DNA from: Bacillota bacterium
Lineage (GTDB): Bacteria; Bacillota; Clostridia; Peptostreptococcales; Anaerovoracaceae
DNA: 36,387 bases
NCBI GenBank assembly: GCA_016293805.1
Contig: JAEDDI010000018.1
Coordinates: 1-36,387 of the forward strand
Direction: 5' to 3'
Shown here piece by piece: positions 7,240 to 14,217 of this stretch. The notes beneath the pieces are model-generated. The model was not told the DNA's origin, made no database searches, and saw nothing but the letters and a program-made list of their open reading frames with translations. A program made the translations under genes and the position numbers. How positions within the stretch are numbered: the stretch's first letter is position 1; each line of letters opens with the position of its first letter.

Positions 7240-8868
7240 ATGGCAATGACTGCTAGAATGAGAAGACTTGCTGCTGATTACGAGCAGGTTAAAAAAGACT
7301 TCTCAGGGCATAAGAATATTGTAGTAACACCTATAGGTGAGGAACCTCCTGAAAAGTATCATGTTACATATTATGTTAATGGTATTTTCAGACAGGCAGA
7401 CGGTTCAATTCAGGTACTTAACAGGCATGAGGTTGAGATTACACTTCATGCGGATTATCCGAGATATAAGCCGATATGTAAGATAATGACTCCTATATGG
7501 CATCCGAATTTTAAAGATTCCCAGATATGTATAGGTGATATATGGGGTGCCGGCGAATCACTGAGCGATATCATCGTCAATATTGGAGATATGATTCAGT
7601 ACAAGGAATGGAATTCATTCAGCCCGTTATCTGCTGAAGCTGCGCAGTGGGCGATTGAAAACAAGCATCTGTTCCCTATAGGCAGGGATGATCTTTATGT
7701 TGCAGATTACTCTGCAGCAAATACGAACGTCGATATTGATGTTTTTGACAGCAGTAATGTTCGAGGAAGCGCCGAGTCTAATGAGATAGTATCACAAAAT
7801 GATTTTGATATCTCACCTGAAGAGTTAGCTGGAATAGAATTTGTTCCTACTGCTCAGAGAACGCAGGTAATAATGAACGGAGCCCAGATGCCGAAACAGA
7901 AAATTAATTTCAAGACAGTATTTATGAAGGGGCTTCTTTGGGCTTTCATAGGAGGTATTGTCGGATTCATAGTTCAGGAACTATTGTCAGGAGTGACATC
8001 TTCAGAGAATATGCTTAGACTGTTCGGATATAGAGATGTCTCCGATCTGCTTTATCTTAATGACGCGCAGATAACAACAATTGTAAATACATGTATACGG
8101 CTTTCGTCAGCATTCTTTGCAGCATTTATTGCAGGCGCTATTGGTCTTTTCATGGGACTAGGTGAAGGAATCTTCTATGGATCTAAGAACAATACGGTTA
8201 AATATTTGCTGATGGGCGCAGGGATATCACTTGCAATAGGTTTTGCAAGTGGATTCATTGCACAGGCATTATACGGAGCGATGCTTGGGGATTCAGTTGG
8301 TTTTAAAGCAATACTTATCAGAGGCATAGGCTGGTCGATTATGGGGCTTGGAATCGGTGTTGCCATTGGTCTTATCAAACCGGAAAAGCGAAGGATTATA
8401 TTCTGTGCACTTGGTGGTCTTGGCGGAGGATTTCTAGGAGGATTGCTGTTTAATCCGATATGTAATGTGTTCAGTGTTGGGGATAACGATACTGGAATAG
8501 TTGCAAGAGGCATTGCGATAATAATTATGGCACTTCTAATAGGACTTGGCATCGGATTGCTTGAGCAGTATGCTAAGCAGGCATGGCTTAAAGTTATTCG
8601 TGGTGAATTTGAGGGCAAGGAATACCTTGTTTTCTCTGGTGTAACAAGTATCGGTAACAACGGAAGCAATACTATTGTACTGTTCAAGGATAAGCTGGTC
8701 GGTCCGCATCACTGCGATATAGTTCAGGAAGGAAACAAATATACAATTGTTGACTGCGGAACGCCTATGGGAACTATTGTTAATGGAATGAGAATTCAGC
8801 AGAAACAGCTTCAGAATGGAGACACGATTGCAATAGGTAATTCAGTATTAGTATTTAATATGAAATAA
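7240..8868 (+). CDS. Membrane E2 (UBC fold) with six TM segments and FHA domain
   Basis: A 542-aa fusion. Residues 1-150 are a UBC-fold E2: helix 1 (RRLAADYEQV), PPEKYHVTYYV, DYPRYKP, then H88-P89-N90 and the active-site C97 in QICIGD. Presence of both HPN and Cys argues for real transfer activity. A linker (150-215) leads to about six hydrophobic segments (roughly 229-248, 288-312, 322-345, 358-378, 386-407, 420-445), glycine-rich like transporter helices. Residues 453-542 are an FHA domain (SIGNNGSNTI...GPHHCDI...GTIVNGMRI...GDTIAIG). Its usual Arg after SIG is Asn, so phospho-Thr binding is uncertain. E2 and FHA should both face the cytosol. No Ser/Thr kinase is present in the window. The fusion places Ubl transfer at the membrane. 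Confidence 0.93.
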   Translation: MAMTARMRRLAADYEQVKKDFSGHKNIVVTPIGEEPPEKYHVTYYVNGIFRQADGSIQVLNRHEVEITLHADYPRYKPICKIMTPIWHPNFKDSQICIGDIWGAGESLSDIIVNIGDMIQYKEWNSFSPLSAEAAQWAIENKHLFPIGRDDLYVADYSAANTNVDIDVFDSSNVRGSAESNEIVSQNDFDISPEELAGIEFVPTAQRTQVIMNGAQMPKQKINFKTVFMKGLLWAFIGGIVGFIVQELLSGVTSSENMLRLFGYRDVSDLLYLNDAQITTIVNTCIRLSSAFFAAFIAGAIGLFMGLGEGIFYGSKNNTVKYLLMGAGISLAIGFASGFIAQALYGAMLGDSVGFKAILIRGIGWSIMGLGIGVAIGLIKPEKRRIIFCALGGLGGGFLGGLLFNPICNVFSVGDNDTGIVARGIAIIIMALLIGLGIGLLEQYAKQAWLKVIRGEFEGKEYLVFSGVTSIGNNGSNTIVLFKDKLVGPHHCDIVQEGNKYTIVDCGTPMGTIVNGMRIQQKQLQNGDTIAIGNSVLVFNMK

Positions 8869-8887
8869 GCAGGAGATGGGTATTGTC

Positions 8888-9757
8888 ATGAAGTATGCAA
8901 AATTCGTTTGTACAATTACTTTTGCGGTGATGATGCTCGCCTTTTCTAATGATGCTTACTGTATGAATTTCGAACCGGAAGCTGTATATGAGTCAGTTGT
9001 TGTAGTATATTCTGAAGATTCTCTTGGCAGCGGGTTTGCCATAGGAGAAAACTACATAGTTACAAATGCTCATGTAATCAGTGGCAAATCAGTATCAATA
9101 AGGACGTATGCTGATACAGAAAGTCCGGCTTTTGTTGTAGCAATGGATTCAGAACTTGATATTGCGCTTCTGTATGTTGAAGACCGGAAATTTGTTCCTC
9201 TGCATATCAGTTTAGAATGTAAAGTGGGAGAGGACGTATATGCAATCGGGGCACCTGAAAGTCTTGCATACACACTTACCAAGGGGGTTGTTTCGTCAAA
9301 GAACAGAAATGTATCAGGTTCAACTTTTATTCAGACGGATGCAGCTATAAATCCCGGGAACAGCGGAGGCCCATTACTGAATGACAATGGTGAAGTAATC
9401 GGTGTCAATTCATATAAGCTGAATGACAGTGAAGGTATAGGCCTTGCCATTCCGGCAGTTCAGCTTCTCGATTACCTTGCTGATCAGGGTATCACTGTCA
9501 ATGATAACGGAAATGTTACCGGACAGCCAGAACCAGATGAGGATTCTGCGGAAGAGAATGCTGATGAATCTTACAGCAGTGATGAAATAAATGCCTTAAA
9601 ACAGAAATATGAGGACAAAATAATGGCGCTTACAGTTCTGCTTGCTATCGCTGTAATGATAATAATAACACTTGTTGTCGTTATAGTTTCAGGTAAACAG
9701 AGAGCAGCAAGGAGAAGACGGGAAAGTACTGATTTTGAAATAGATACTTGGGAGTAA
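8888..9757 (+). CDS. Membrane-anchored trypsin-like serine protease (HtrA-type, no PDZ)
   Basis: Start set at the ATG at 8888, which opens a signal peptide (MKYAKFVCTITFAVMML); an ATG at 8876 directly touches AGGAG and is unlikely. The 289-aa protein has the chymotrypsin-fold triad in trypsin_2/HtrA context: H62 in TNAHV, D91 in LDIALL and S159 in GNSGGP. No PDZ domain follows. Instead there are an acidic linker, one membrane segment near residues 240-262, and a basic tail (QRAARRRRES) that should be cytosolic. The protease domain therefore faces outside while its tail reaches the side of the Ubl enzymes. It sits between the E2 and the JAB genes. Likely envelope proteolysis or stress sensing; substrate unknown. 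Confidence 0.9.
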   Translation: MKYAKFVCTITFAVMMLAFSNDAYCMNFEPEAVYESVVVVYSEDSLGSGFAIGENYIVTNAHVISGKSVSIRTYADTESPAFVVAMDSELDIALLYVEDRKFVPLHISLECKVGEDVYAIGAPESLAYTLTKGVVSSKNRNVSGSTFIQTDAAINPGNSGGPLLNDNGEVIGVNSYKLNDSEGIGLAIPAVQLLDYLADQGITVNDNGNVTGQPEPDEDSAEENADESYSSDEINALKQKYEDKIMALTVLLAIAVMIIITLVVVIVSGKQRAARRRRESTDFEIDTWE

Positions 9758-9763
9758 CAGAAT

Positions 9764-10663
9764 ATGAGTAAAGAAATAAAGGAAAAAGTTGAAGACCAGG
9801 AAGTGGAAAGAACTGATGAGATTCCTGAAGAAGAAACTGATGTATTAAAGGATGTAGATTCTGAAGAAGAAATTCCTGAAATTAAGCTGCCGCAGAACAT
9901 AGTTTTAGTCGGTGACAGGGATGATACCGGCAAGAAAATATATATTTCGCAGACGGCATATAAAGCAATACATAAGTTTACTAAGGATAAGACAAAGAAT
10001 GAAAGTGGCGGGGTTCTTGTTGGTGAAGTAATTGAGGAGTTTGGAAAACAGAATATAGTTATCAGAGCCTTCATCGAAGCAAAGCACTGTGAAGCGACAC
10101 CTACAACTCTTACATTTACCCATGAAAGCTGGGACCATATCCATAATGTGATGGATAAAAAATACAGTGAATTCAAGATAGTAGGATGGATTCATACACA
10201 TCCTGATTTCGGCATTTTCTTATCTGAATACGATAGATTTATTCAGGACAATTTTTTCAATGAAGAGAATCAGATTGCATATGTTATTGATCCTATCAAG
10301 AAAGAAGAAGGTTTTTACTGCTGGCTGAATGGCAATATTGAAAAATGTAGAGGATTCTTTGTTTTTGACCAGAATGATAAGGAAATCAAGATTGAGCAGG
10401 AAAAACATGTTCCCGCTGCAAATGAAAGTGAAGAAAAGAAGGAATCCAAAACATTCAAGGCGGTTGTAAGCATAATAATCGCGGTGCTTGTGGTAATATG
10501 TGCTGTTCTATGCGTAAAGGTAAACTCACTGGAAAAAAGGATTGATAAGTATGATCAGATATTCCAGTTCATTCAGGTAGTACCTGAAGAAGAGGCCGGT
10601 CAGGCACAGCCAGATTCTGACAATGGGAATACTGATAATAATTCGAAAGTAGATAACGAATGA
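9764..10663 (+). CDS. Membrane-anchored JAMM/JAB isopeptidase (deconjugase)
   Basis: A 299-aa protein with an acidic N-terminal ~45 residues, a JAB domain, a C-terminal membrane segment (AVVSIIIAVLVVICAVLC) and a short acidic tail. The JAMM motif is complete: E80 in NESGGVLVGE, then H144-T-H146, seven residues, S154, two residues, D157 (HTHPDFGIFLSEYD). This is the zinc metalloprotease signature of Rpn11/CSN5-type deubiquitinases and of JABs that trim Ubl precursors. Lysines before the membrane segment place the catalytic domain in the cytosol. Expected role: remove the Ubl from conjugates at the membrane, or process the Ubl tail. GGAG lies nine bases before the ATG, and its stop overlaps the RING gene start (ATGA). 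Confidence 0.93.
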   Translation: MSKEIKEKVEDQEVERTDEIPEEETDVLKDVDSEEEIPEIKLPQNIVLVGDRDDTGKKIYISQTAYKAIHKFTKDKTKNESGGVLVGEVIEEFGKQNIVIRAFIEAKHCEATPTTLTFTHESWDHIHNVMDKKYSEFKIVGWIHTHPDFGIFLSEYDRFIQDNFFNEENQIAYVIDPIKKEEGFYCWLNGNIEKCRGFFVFDQNDKEIKIEQEKHVPAANESEEKKESKTFKAVVSIIIAVLVVICAVLCVKVNSLEKRIDKYDQIFQFIQVVPEEEAGQAQPDSDNGNTDNNSKVDNE

Positions 10664-10986
10664 TAAAGTATGTCGGAAAAGTATGTCCTTTCTGTAAAGA
10701 AGCATTTCTTGGAAAGGATTCGATAGTGATATGCAGTTCCTGTGAAATGCCTCATCACAAGGAGTGCTGGATAGCTAATGAAGGATGCACGACATTTGCA
10801 TGCCAGGGCACAATACAGAGTCCTGATATTTTGATAGAGTCGGTGGTGACAGATGATATTGTAATAGATGATTTTACTGTCTGCGAAGAGTGTTTCTGCC
10901 AGTTTTGCGGCACAAAAATTCCTGCAGTAAGCATATTCTGCCCATATTGCGGAAGAAAAATCGTAGGAGGTTATCATGACGGCTGA
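10660..10986 (+). CDS. RING-like protein with C-terminal zinc ribbon (candidate E3)
   Basis: A 108-aa protein overlapping the JAB gene upstream by 4 nt and the next JAB gene downstream by 11 nt, so expression is tightly coupled. Residues 9-48 are a RING-like binuclear finger (C9, C12, C25, C28, H33, C36, C43, C48), matching prokaryotic RING family 1 and spaced exactly as in the protein at 3688. The C-terminal part has a zinc ribbon (CQFCGTKIPAVSIFCPYCG) preceded by two further cysteines (CEEC). Being sandwiched between two deconjugases, it is the strongest E3-like candidate of the three RING proteins. Ligase activity is inferred only from family context. Confidence 0.85.
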   Translation: MIKYVGKVCPFCKEAFLGKDSIVICSSCEMPHHKECWIANEGCTTFACQGTIQSPDILIESVVTDDIVIDDFTVCEECFCQFCGTKIPAVSIFCPYCGRKIVGGYHDG

Positions 10987-11527
10987 TTTTGAGATTGATA
11001 TTCTTAACTGGTCTGGCTCTCAGAATGAGAGGAAAGTGGGAATACCAAAGTCTTCAAGGCCTGTCGGAACGATTAAGGCGGGTGATGTGGCAGTTCATAT
11101 CCGGAGAAAGGTATTCGATGATCTTCAGGAGTATTCGGAGGCAGACATCAATAATGAGAGAGGGAGTATTCTAATTGGGGACTATACGGTTAAAGGCGGG
11201 GTGTTGAGTGTAATCATTTCAGATTATATAGAAGCAAAGTATGCAGTTTCAAAATCTGCAACACTGACATTTACCCATGAGACATGGAATTATGTTTCTG
11301 ATATTAAGGAAAAAGACTACGCAGATAAAAGAATAATAGGATGGCATCATACGCATCCGGGATATGGAGTGTATTTGTCGGCGTATGACATGTTTATTCA
11401 AAACAACTTTTTTAATCTTCCGTTTCAGGTTGCTTATGTAATAGACCCTGTGAACAGAGACAGTGGCTTTTTTCAGTGGAAGAACGGTTTGGTTGAAAGA
11501 GTAAATGGTTTCTATATATATGAATAG
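10976..11527 (+). CDS. Second JAMM/JAB isopeptidase, soluble
   Basis: A 183-aa JAB-domain protein without membrane segment. The motif is intact: E61 in NNERGSILIGD, H125-T-H127, S135 and D138 (HTHPGYGVYLSAYD). It is clearly paralogous to the membrane JAB upstream, sharing TLTFTHE-W and FIQ-NFFN segments. AGGAGG lies shortly before the ATG, inside the RING gene. Two active deconjugases of different location suggest a split of labour: one may mature the Ubl (removing R90) or recycle it in the cytosol while the other acts at the membrane. That division is inference. Confidence 0.92.
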   Translation: MTADFEIDILNWSGSQNERKVGIPKSSRPVGTIKAGDVAVHIRRKVFDDLQEYSEADINNERGSILIGDYTVKGGVLSVIISDYIEAKYAVSKSATLTFTHETWNYVSDIKEKDYADKRIIGWHHTHPGYGVYLSAYDMFIQNNFFNLPFQVAYVIDPVNRDSGFFQWKNGLVERVNGFYIYE

Positions 11528-11557
11528 ACAGACAGAACAAATACAGGGAGGAATATT

Positions 11558-12250
11558 ATGAGTGAGTATGCAAACAACAGTGCACAACCACAGGGTAAGC
11601 TGTATTGTCCAAACTGTGGAAAAGCATTTGGTTCAGGTGAAATGTTCTGCGGTGAATGTGGAACAGCAAGACCTGCCGGAGCAGGCAGATGTAGAAACTG
11701 CGGAGCTGAAATAAAGGATGGGCAGGATTTTTGTCCGAATTGCGGAACAAAAATCGAGGCTTCGAATGTTCCTTCAATAAATCCTGCATTCAATCAGCTT
11801 AATGGGAAGCCCCCAAAGAAAAAGAAAAAGAGAATAGTGCTCAAAATAATACTTATTATAATACTGGCGATAGCGGTAATAATCGGAGGGCTTTACATTT
11901 ATTCAGTGTCAACAAGGGTTAATCTGGAGAAAGTGTATTATGATTACTGTGATCCTACATGGGCAGTACTCGTTCCACCCGGAGTCATGCTTAAAGTAGA
12001 TACAAATCCATATGACTGGGATGATGATGGATTGGCATATCCTGAAGCGTATGACGCATTATCAAGAATAAACGAGGAACTTGGTATCAGTTCGTCATTA
12101 ATGGACGAATTTGAAGAAACTACAGCTGCAGACGGTATGCGGAAACGCGTATTTAAGCACGGATTTCAAGAGTTAACTGTCGCATGGAAATATCACCCGG
12201 ATAAAGGGCTTGAGGTTTTCTACACAACAGTGGAAATGAAAATAGAATAG
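11558..12250 (+). CDS. Double zinc-ribbon, single-pass membrane protein
   Basis: A 230-aa protein with two zinc ribbons (C17, C20, C31, C34 and C45, C48, C59, C62), a proline/lysine-rich stop-transfer stretch (PPKKKKKR) and one membrane segment (about 94-115). About 115 residues without recognisable domain follow; they should lie outside by the positive-inside rule. The N-terminal half resembles that of the protein at 16548 and the broken copy at 19065. The ribbons may dock to RING or E2 partners; the outer part may sense or bind an envelope ligand. Function not recognised. Confidence 0.8.
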   Translation: MSEYANNSAQPQGKLYCPNCGKAFGSGEMFCGECGTARPAGAGRCRNCGAEIKDGQDFCPNCGTKIEASNVPSINPAFNQLNGKPPKKKKKRIVLKIILIIILAIAVIIGGLYIYSVSTRVNLEKVYYDYCDPTWAVLVPPGVMLKVDTNPYDWDDDGLAYPEAYDALSRINEELGISSSLMDEFEETTAADGMRKRVFKHGFQELTVAWKYHPDKGLEVFYTTVEMKIE

Positions 12251-12280
12251 AGTAAAAAATATTGCAAAAAGGTGAATAAT

Positions 12281-13279
12281 ATGAAAAAAATGAAAAAGTA
12301 TTTGTCTCTTGTTACTATTGTAGTTTGTGTAATGACTATGCTATTTGCAGTAGGATGTGGCGGTGAATCATCTGATAATGCCGATGGTGATACAGTATAT
12401 GTTACCGGAACTGAAAACGGAATCGGCATGTATAGCGAAGCTGATGAAAACTCAGAGAAAATTGCGACTTTACAGTGTGGTAAGCAGGTGATTTTAAAGG
12501 AAGAGAAAAGTGATTTCTCATATGTTTATTCAAAGTATGACGATCAGTACGGATATGTGAAAACAGTATATCTCACTGATGAACAAGAAGCAGTATGCAA
12601 GGGGGAAACATACTATATCAAGAGCAAAACAGGGCTGTATAAGGGAGAGACAGATGATTCCGCAGTTGAGAAGCAGCTTAAGAAAGGATCCAAGATAAAA
12701 GTGATTGCAAAGCTTTCAGGAAGTATGTGGAGGGTACAGATTCCTGATACTTCTACATTTGGGTATGTAAGCTCTGATTGTCTTTCAAAGGAAAAGGTAT
12801 CAGCCTCATCAGATGAGAGCAAACCTACAGGAAAAGGGACTCCTCCTAAGAACTATTCTGTTTACTATGCATATGTAGATACAGGTTTTTTAGCTCTCAG
12901 AAGCAAGAGAAATGATTCAAATGACAATATAATAGGCAAAATGTATACAGGTGACATGGTTTATGTAGTTAAGGCAGAAGGCCTGTACTGGTACTGTTAT
13001 TCGCCTGATCTGGAAATGTACGGTTATGTTAATTCAGGATATCTGGTGGATTATGATGCGGGATATGATTACGGATATACAGGAGTTGAATGGTATGTTT
13101 CTGTATCAAGCGGATATCTCGCACTGAGAAGTGAAGATAATGCTTCAGACAGTAATATTATCGGTAAATTGTATAATGGAGACTATGTATACCTTGTAGC
13201 CGCTGAAGGAGCATACTGGTATGTATATTCACCTTCACTTGATATGTACGGTTACGTAAATTCCAATTATCTGTATTAG
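12281..13279 (+). CDS. Lipoprotein with four SH3b domains
   Basis: Start chosen at the ATG at 12281, six bases after AAAAAGGTG; a GTG at 12272 would only add three residues. The 332-aa product begins with a lipoprotein signal ending in the lipobox FAVGC (C26). Four bacterial SH3 (SH3b) modules follow, each ending in YGYV-type segments; the last two are nearly identical (GFLALRSKRND... and GYLALRSEDNA...). SH3b domains commonly bind peptidoglycan cross-bridges. It would be tethered to the outer face of the membrane next to the zinc-ribbon/TM proteins, and may supply cell-wall recognition to this operon. Confidence 0.88.
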   Translation: MKKMKKYLSLVTIVVCVMTMLFAVGCGGESSDNADGDTVYVTGTENGIGMYSEADENSEKIATLQCGKQVILKEEKSDFSYVYSKYDDQYGYVKTVYLTDEQEAVCKGETYYIKSKTGLYKGETDDSAVEKQLKKGSKIKVIAKLSGSMWRVQIPDTSTFGYVSSDCLSKEKVSASSDESKPTGKGTPPKNYSVYYAYVDTGFLALRSKRNDSNDNIIGKMYTGDMVYVVKAEGLYWYCYSPDLEMYGYVNSGYLVDYDAGYDYGYTGVEWYVSVSSGYLALRSEDNASDSNIIGKLYNGDYVYLVAAEGAYWYVYSPSLDMYGYVNSNYLY

Positions 13280-13291
13280 CAGGAGATTGTT

Positions 13292-14173
13292 ATGAGGATA
13301 AAGAGAATACTGGCAGTATTAACTGCAGTTCTTCTTATTGCGGTATTTAGTGCATGTGGTAAAAACATAGTGGAACCTGACCCGGAGAACAAGAAAGAGA
13401 TTGAGACGGAGAAAACAGTACAGGAACCTGAGCAGGAAGAAACTGAACCTGAAAAACCGGAACCTGACAGCCTTGAACTTCTGAATGACAACCTGAATTC
13501 AGCTGTTAGTGCATATTCAACGGATGGAAACTGGGCAGCATATGTATATTGTCTTGATAATGGAGACAGGGCATCGTATAACGACAGTAAAATGCAGGCA
13601 GCCAGTCTGATAAAACTATATATATTCGCATGTGTTAGTGCGAACAGGGAGTTGGTTGATTCTCAGGGCAGTGATACGGATTCACTTCTGCGCAGTATGA
13701 TTACTGCAAGTGATAACTGGGCATCAAACGTACTGATTACACGACTTGGTAAAGGTGACAGCACAGCCGGAAGAGCGAAGATAAACGAGTACTGTGCAAA
13801 TCATGGATACAGTTCCACTCATATAGGAAGGCTGCTTCTTGAATCAAATGCATATGATGACAACTATACATCAGCGGGAGATTGTGTAAAGCTTCTCAAA
13901 AGAGCATATAACGGAGAACTTGCGGGAGCATCCCAGCTGCTTGATTTGATGAAACAGCAGCAGAGGAGGCATAAAATACCGGCGGGGGTACCTTCTGGAG
14001 TTACTGTGGGAAATAAAACCGGAGAACTTGCGGATGTTGAAAGCGATGCAGCTGTCATATGGGCAGAAAGACCATATATTCTTGTAGTAATGTCAGAAAA
14101 TATTTCCAGTCCGGGCAGTGCACAAAACGCTATAGCAGCAATATCAGGAGATATATATAACTATCTTAATTAA
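13292..14173 (+). CDS. Lipoprotein with class A beta-lactamase-like serine hydrolase fold
   Basis: A 293-aa lipoprotein (signal ending FSAC, C22) with a long Glu/Pro-rich spacer (about 28-63) before a catalytic domain of the class A beta-lactamase/PBP family. Visible motifs are S105-x-x-K108 (SLIK), S140-D141-N142 (SDN) and K242-T243-G244 (KTG). All three active-site boxes are therefore present, so the site may acylate. It could be a true beta-lactamase, a D-Ala carboxypeptidase or a penicillin-sensing domain; no omega-loop assignment was attempted. It lies 12 nt after the SH3b lipoprotein, which again points to the cell wall. Confidence 0.85.
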   Translation: MRIKRILAVLTAVLLIAVFSACGKNIVEPDPENKKEIETEKTVQEPEQEETEPEKPEPDSLELLNDNLNSAVSAYSTDGNWAAYVYCLDNGDRASYNDSKMQAASLIKLYIFACVSANRELVDSQGSDTDSLLRSMITASDNWASNVLITRLGKGDSTAGRAKINEYCANHGYSSTHIGRLLLESNAYDDNYTSAGDCVKLLKRAYNGELAGASQLLDLMKQQQRRHKIPAGVPSGVTVGNKTGELADVESDAAVIWAERPYILVVMSENISSPGSAQNAIAAISGDIYNYLN

Positions 14174-14217
14174 TGTATCAGTAGAAGTAGAGACGTGTTT
14201 AAAGGAGCAAAGAAGAA

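Noticed and set aside
8876..8887. ATG at 8876 as protease start
   Set aside because: It touches the AGGAG site with no spacing. The ATG at 8888 opens a proper signal peptide.
5269..11527. CBASS (Cap2/Cap3) or the four-gene Bil defence system
   Set aside because: No CD-NTase or effector gene is present. The E1 and E2 are separate proteins, and the RING, FHA, protease and zinc-ribbon genes are not part of those systems. A defence role is not excluded, only this assignment.
13292..14173. Clear acquired beta-lactamase resistance gene
   Set aside because: The three active-site boxes are present, but the protein is a divergent lipoprotein inside a long operon with matching base composition and no mobile element. 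A resistance role cannot be claimed.
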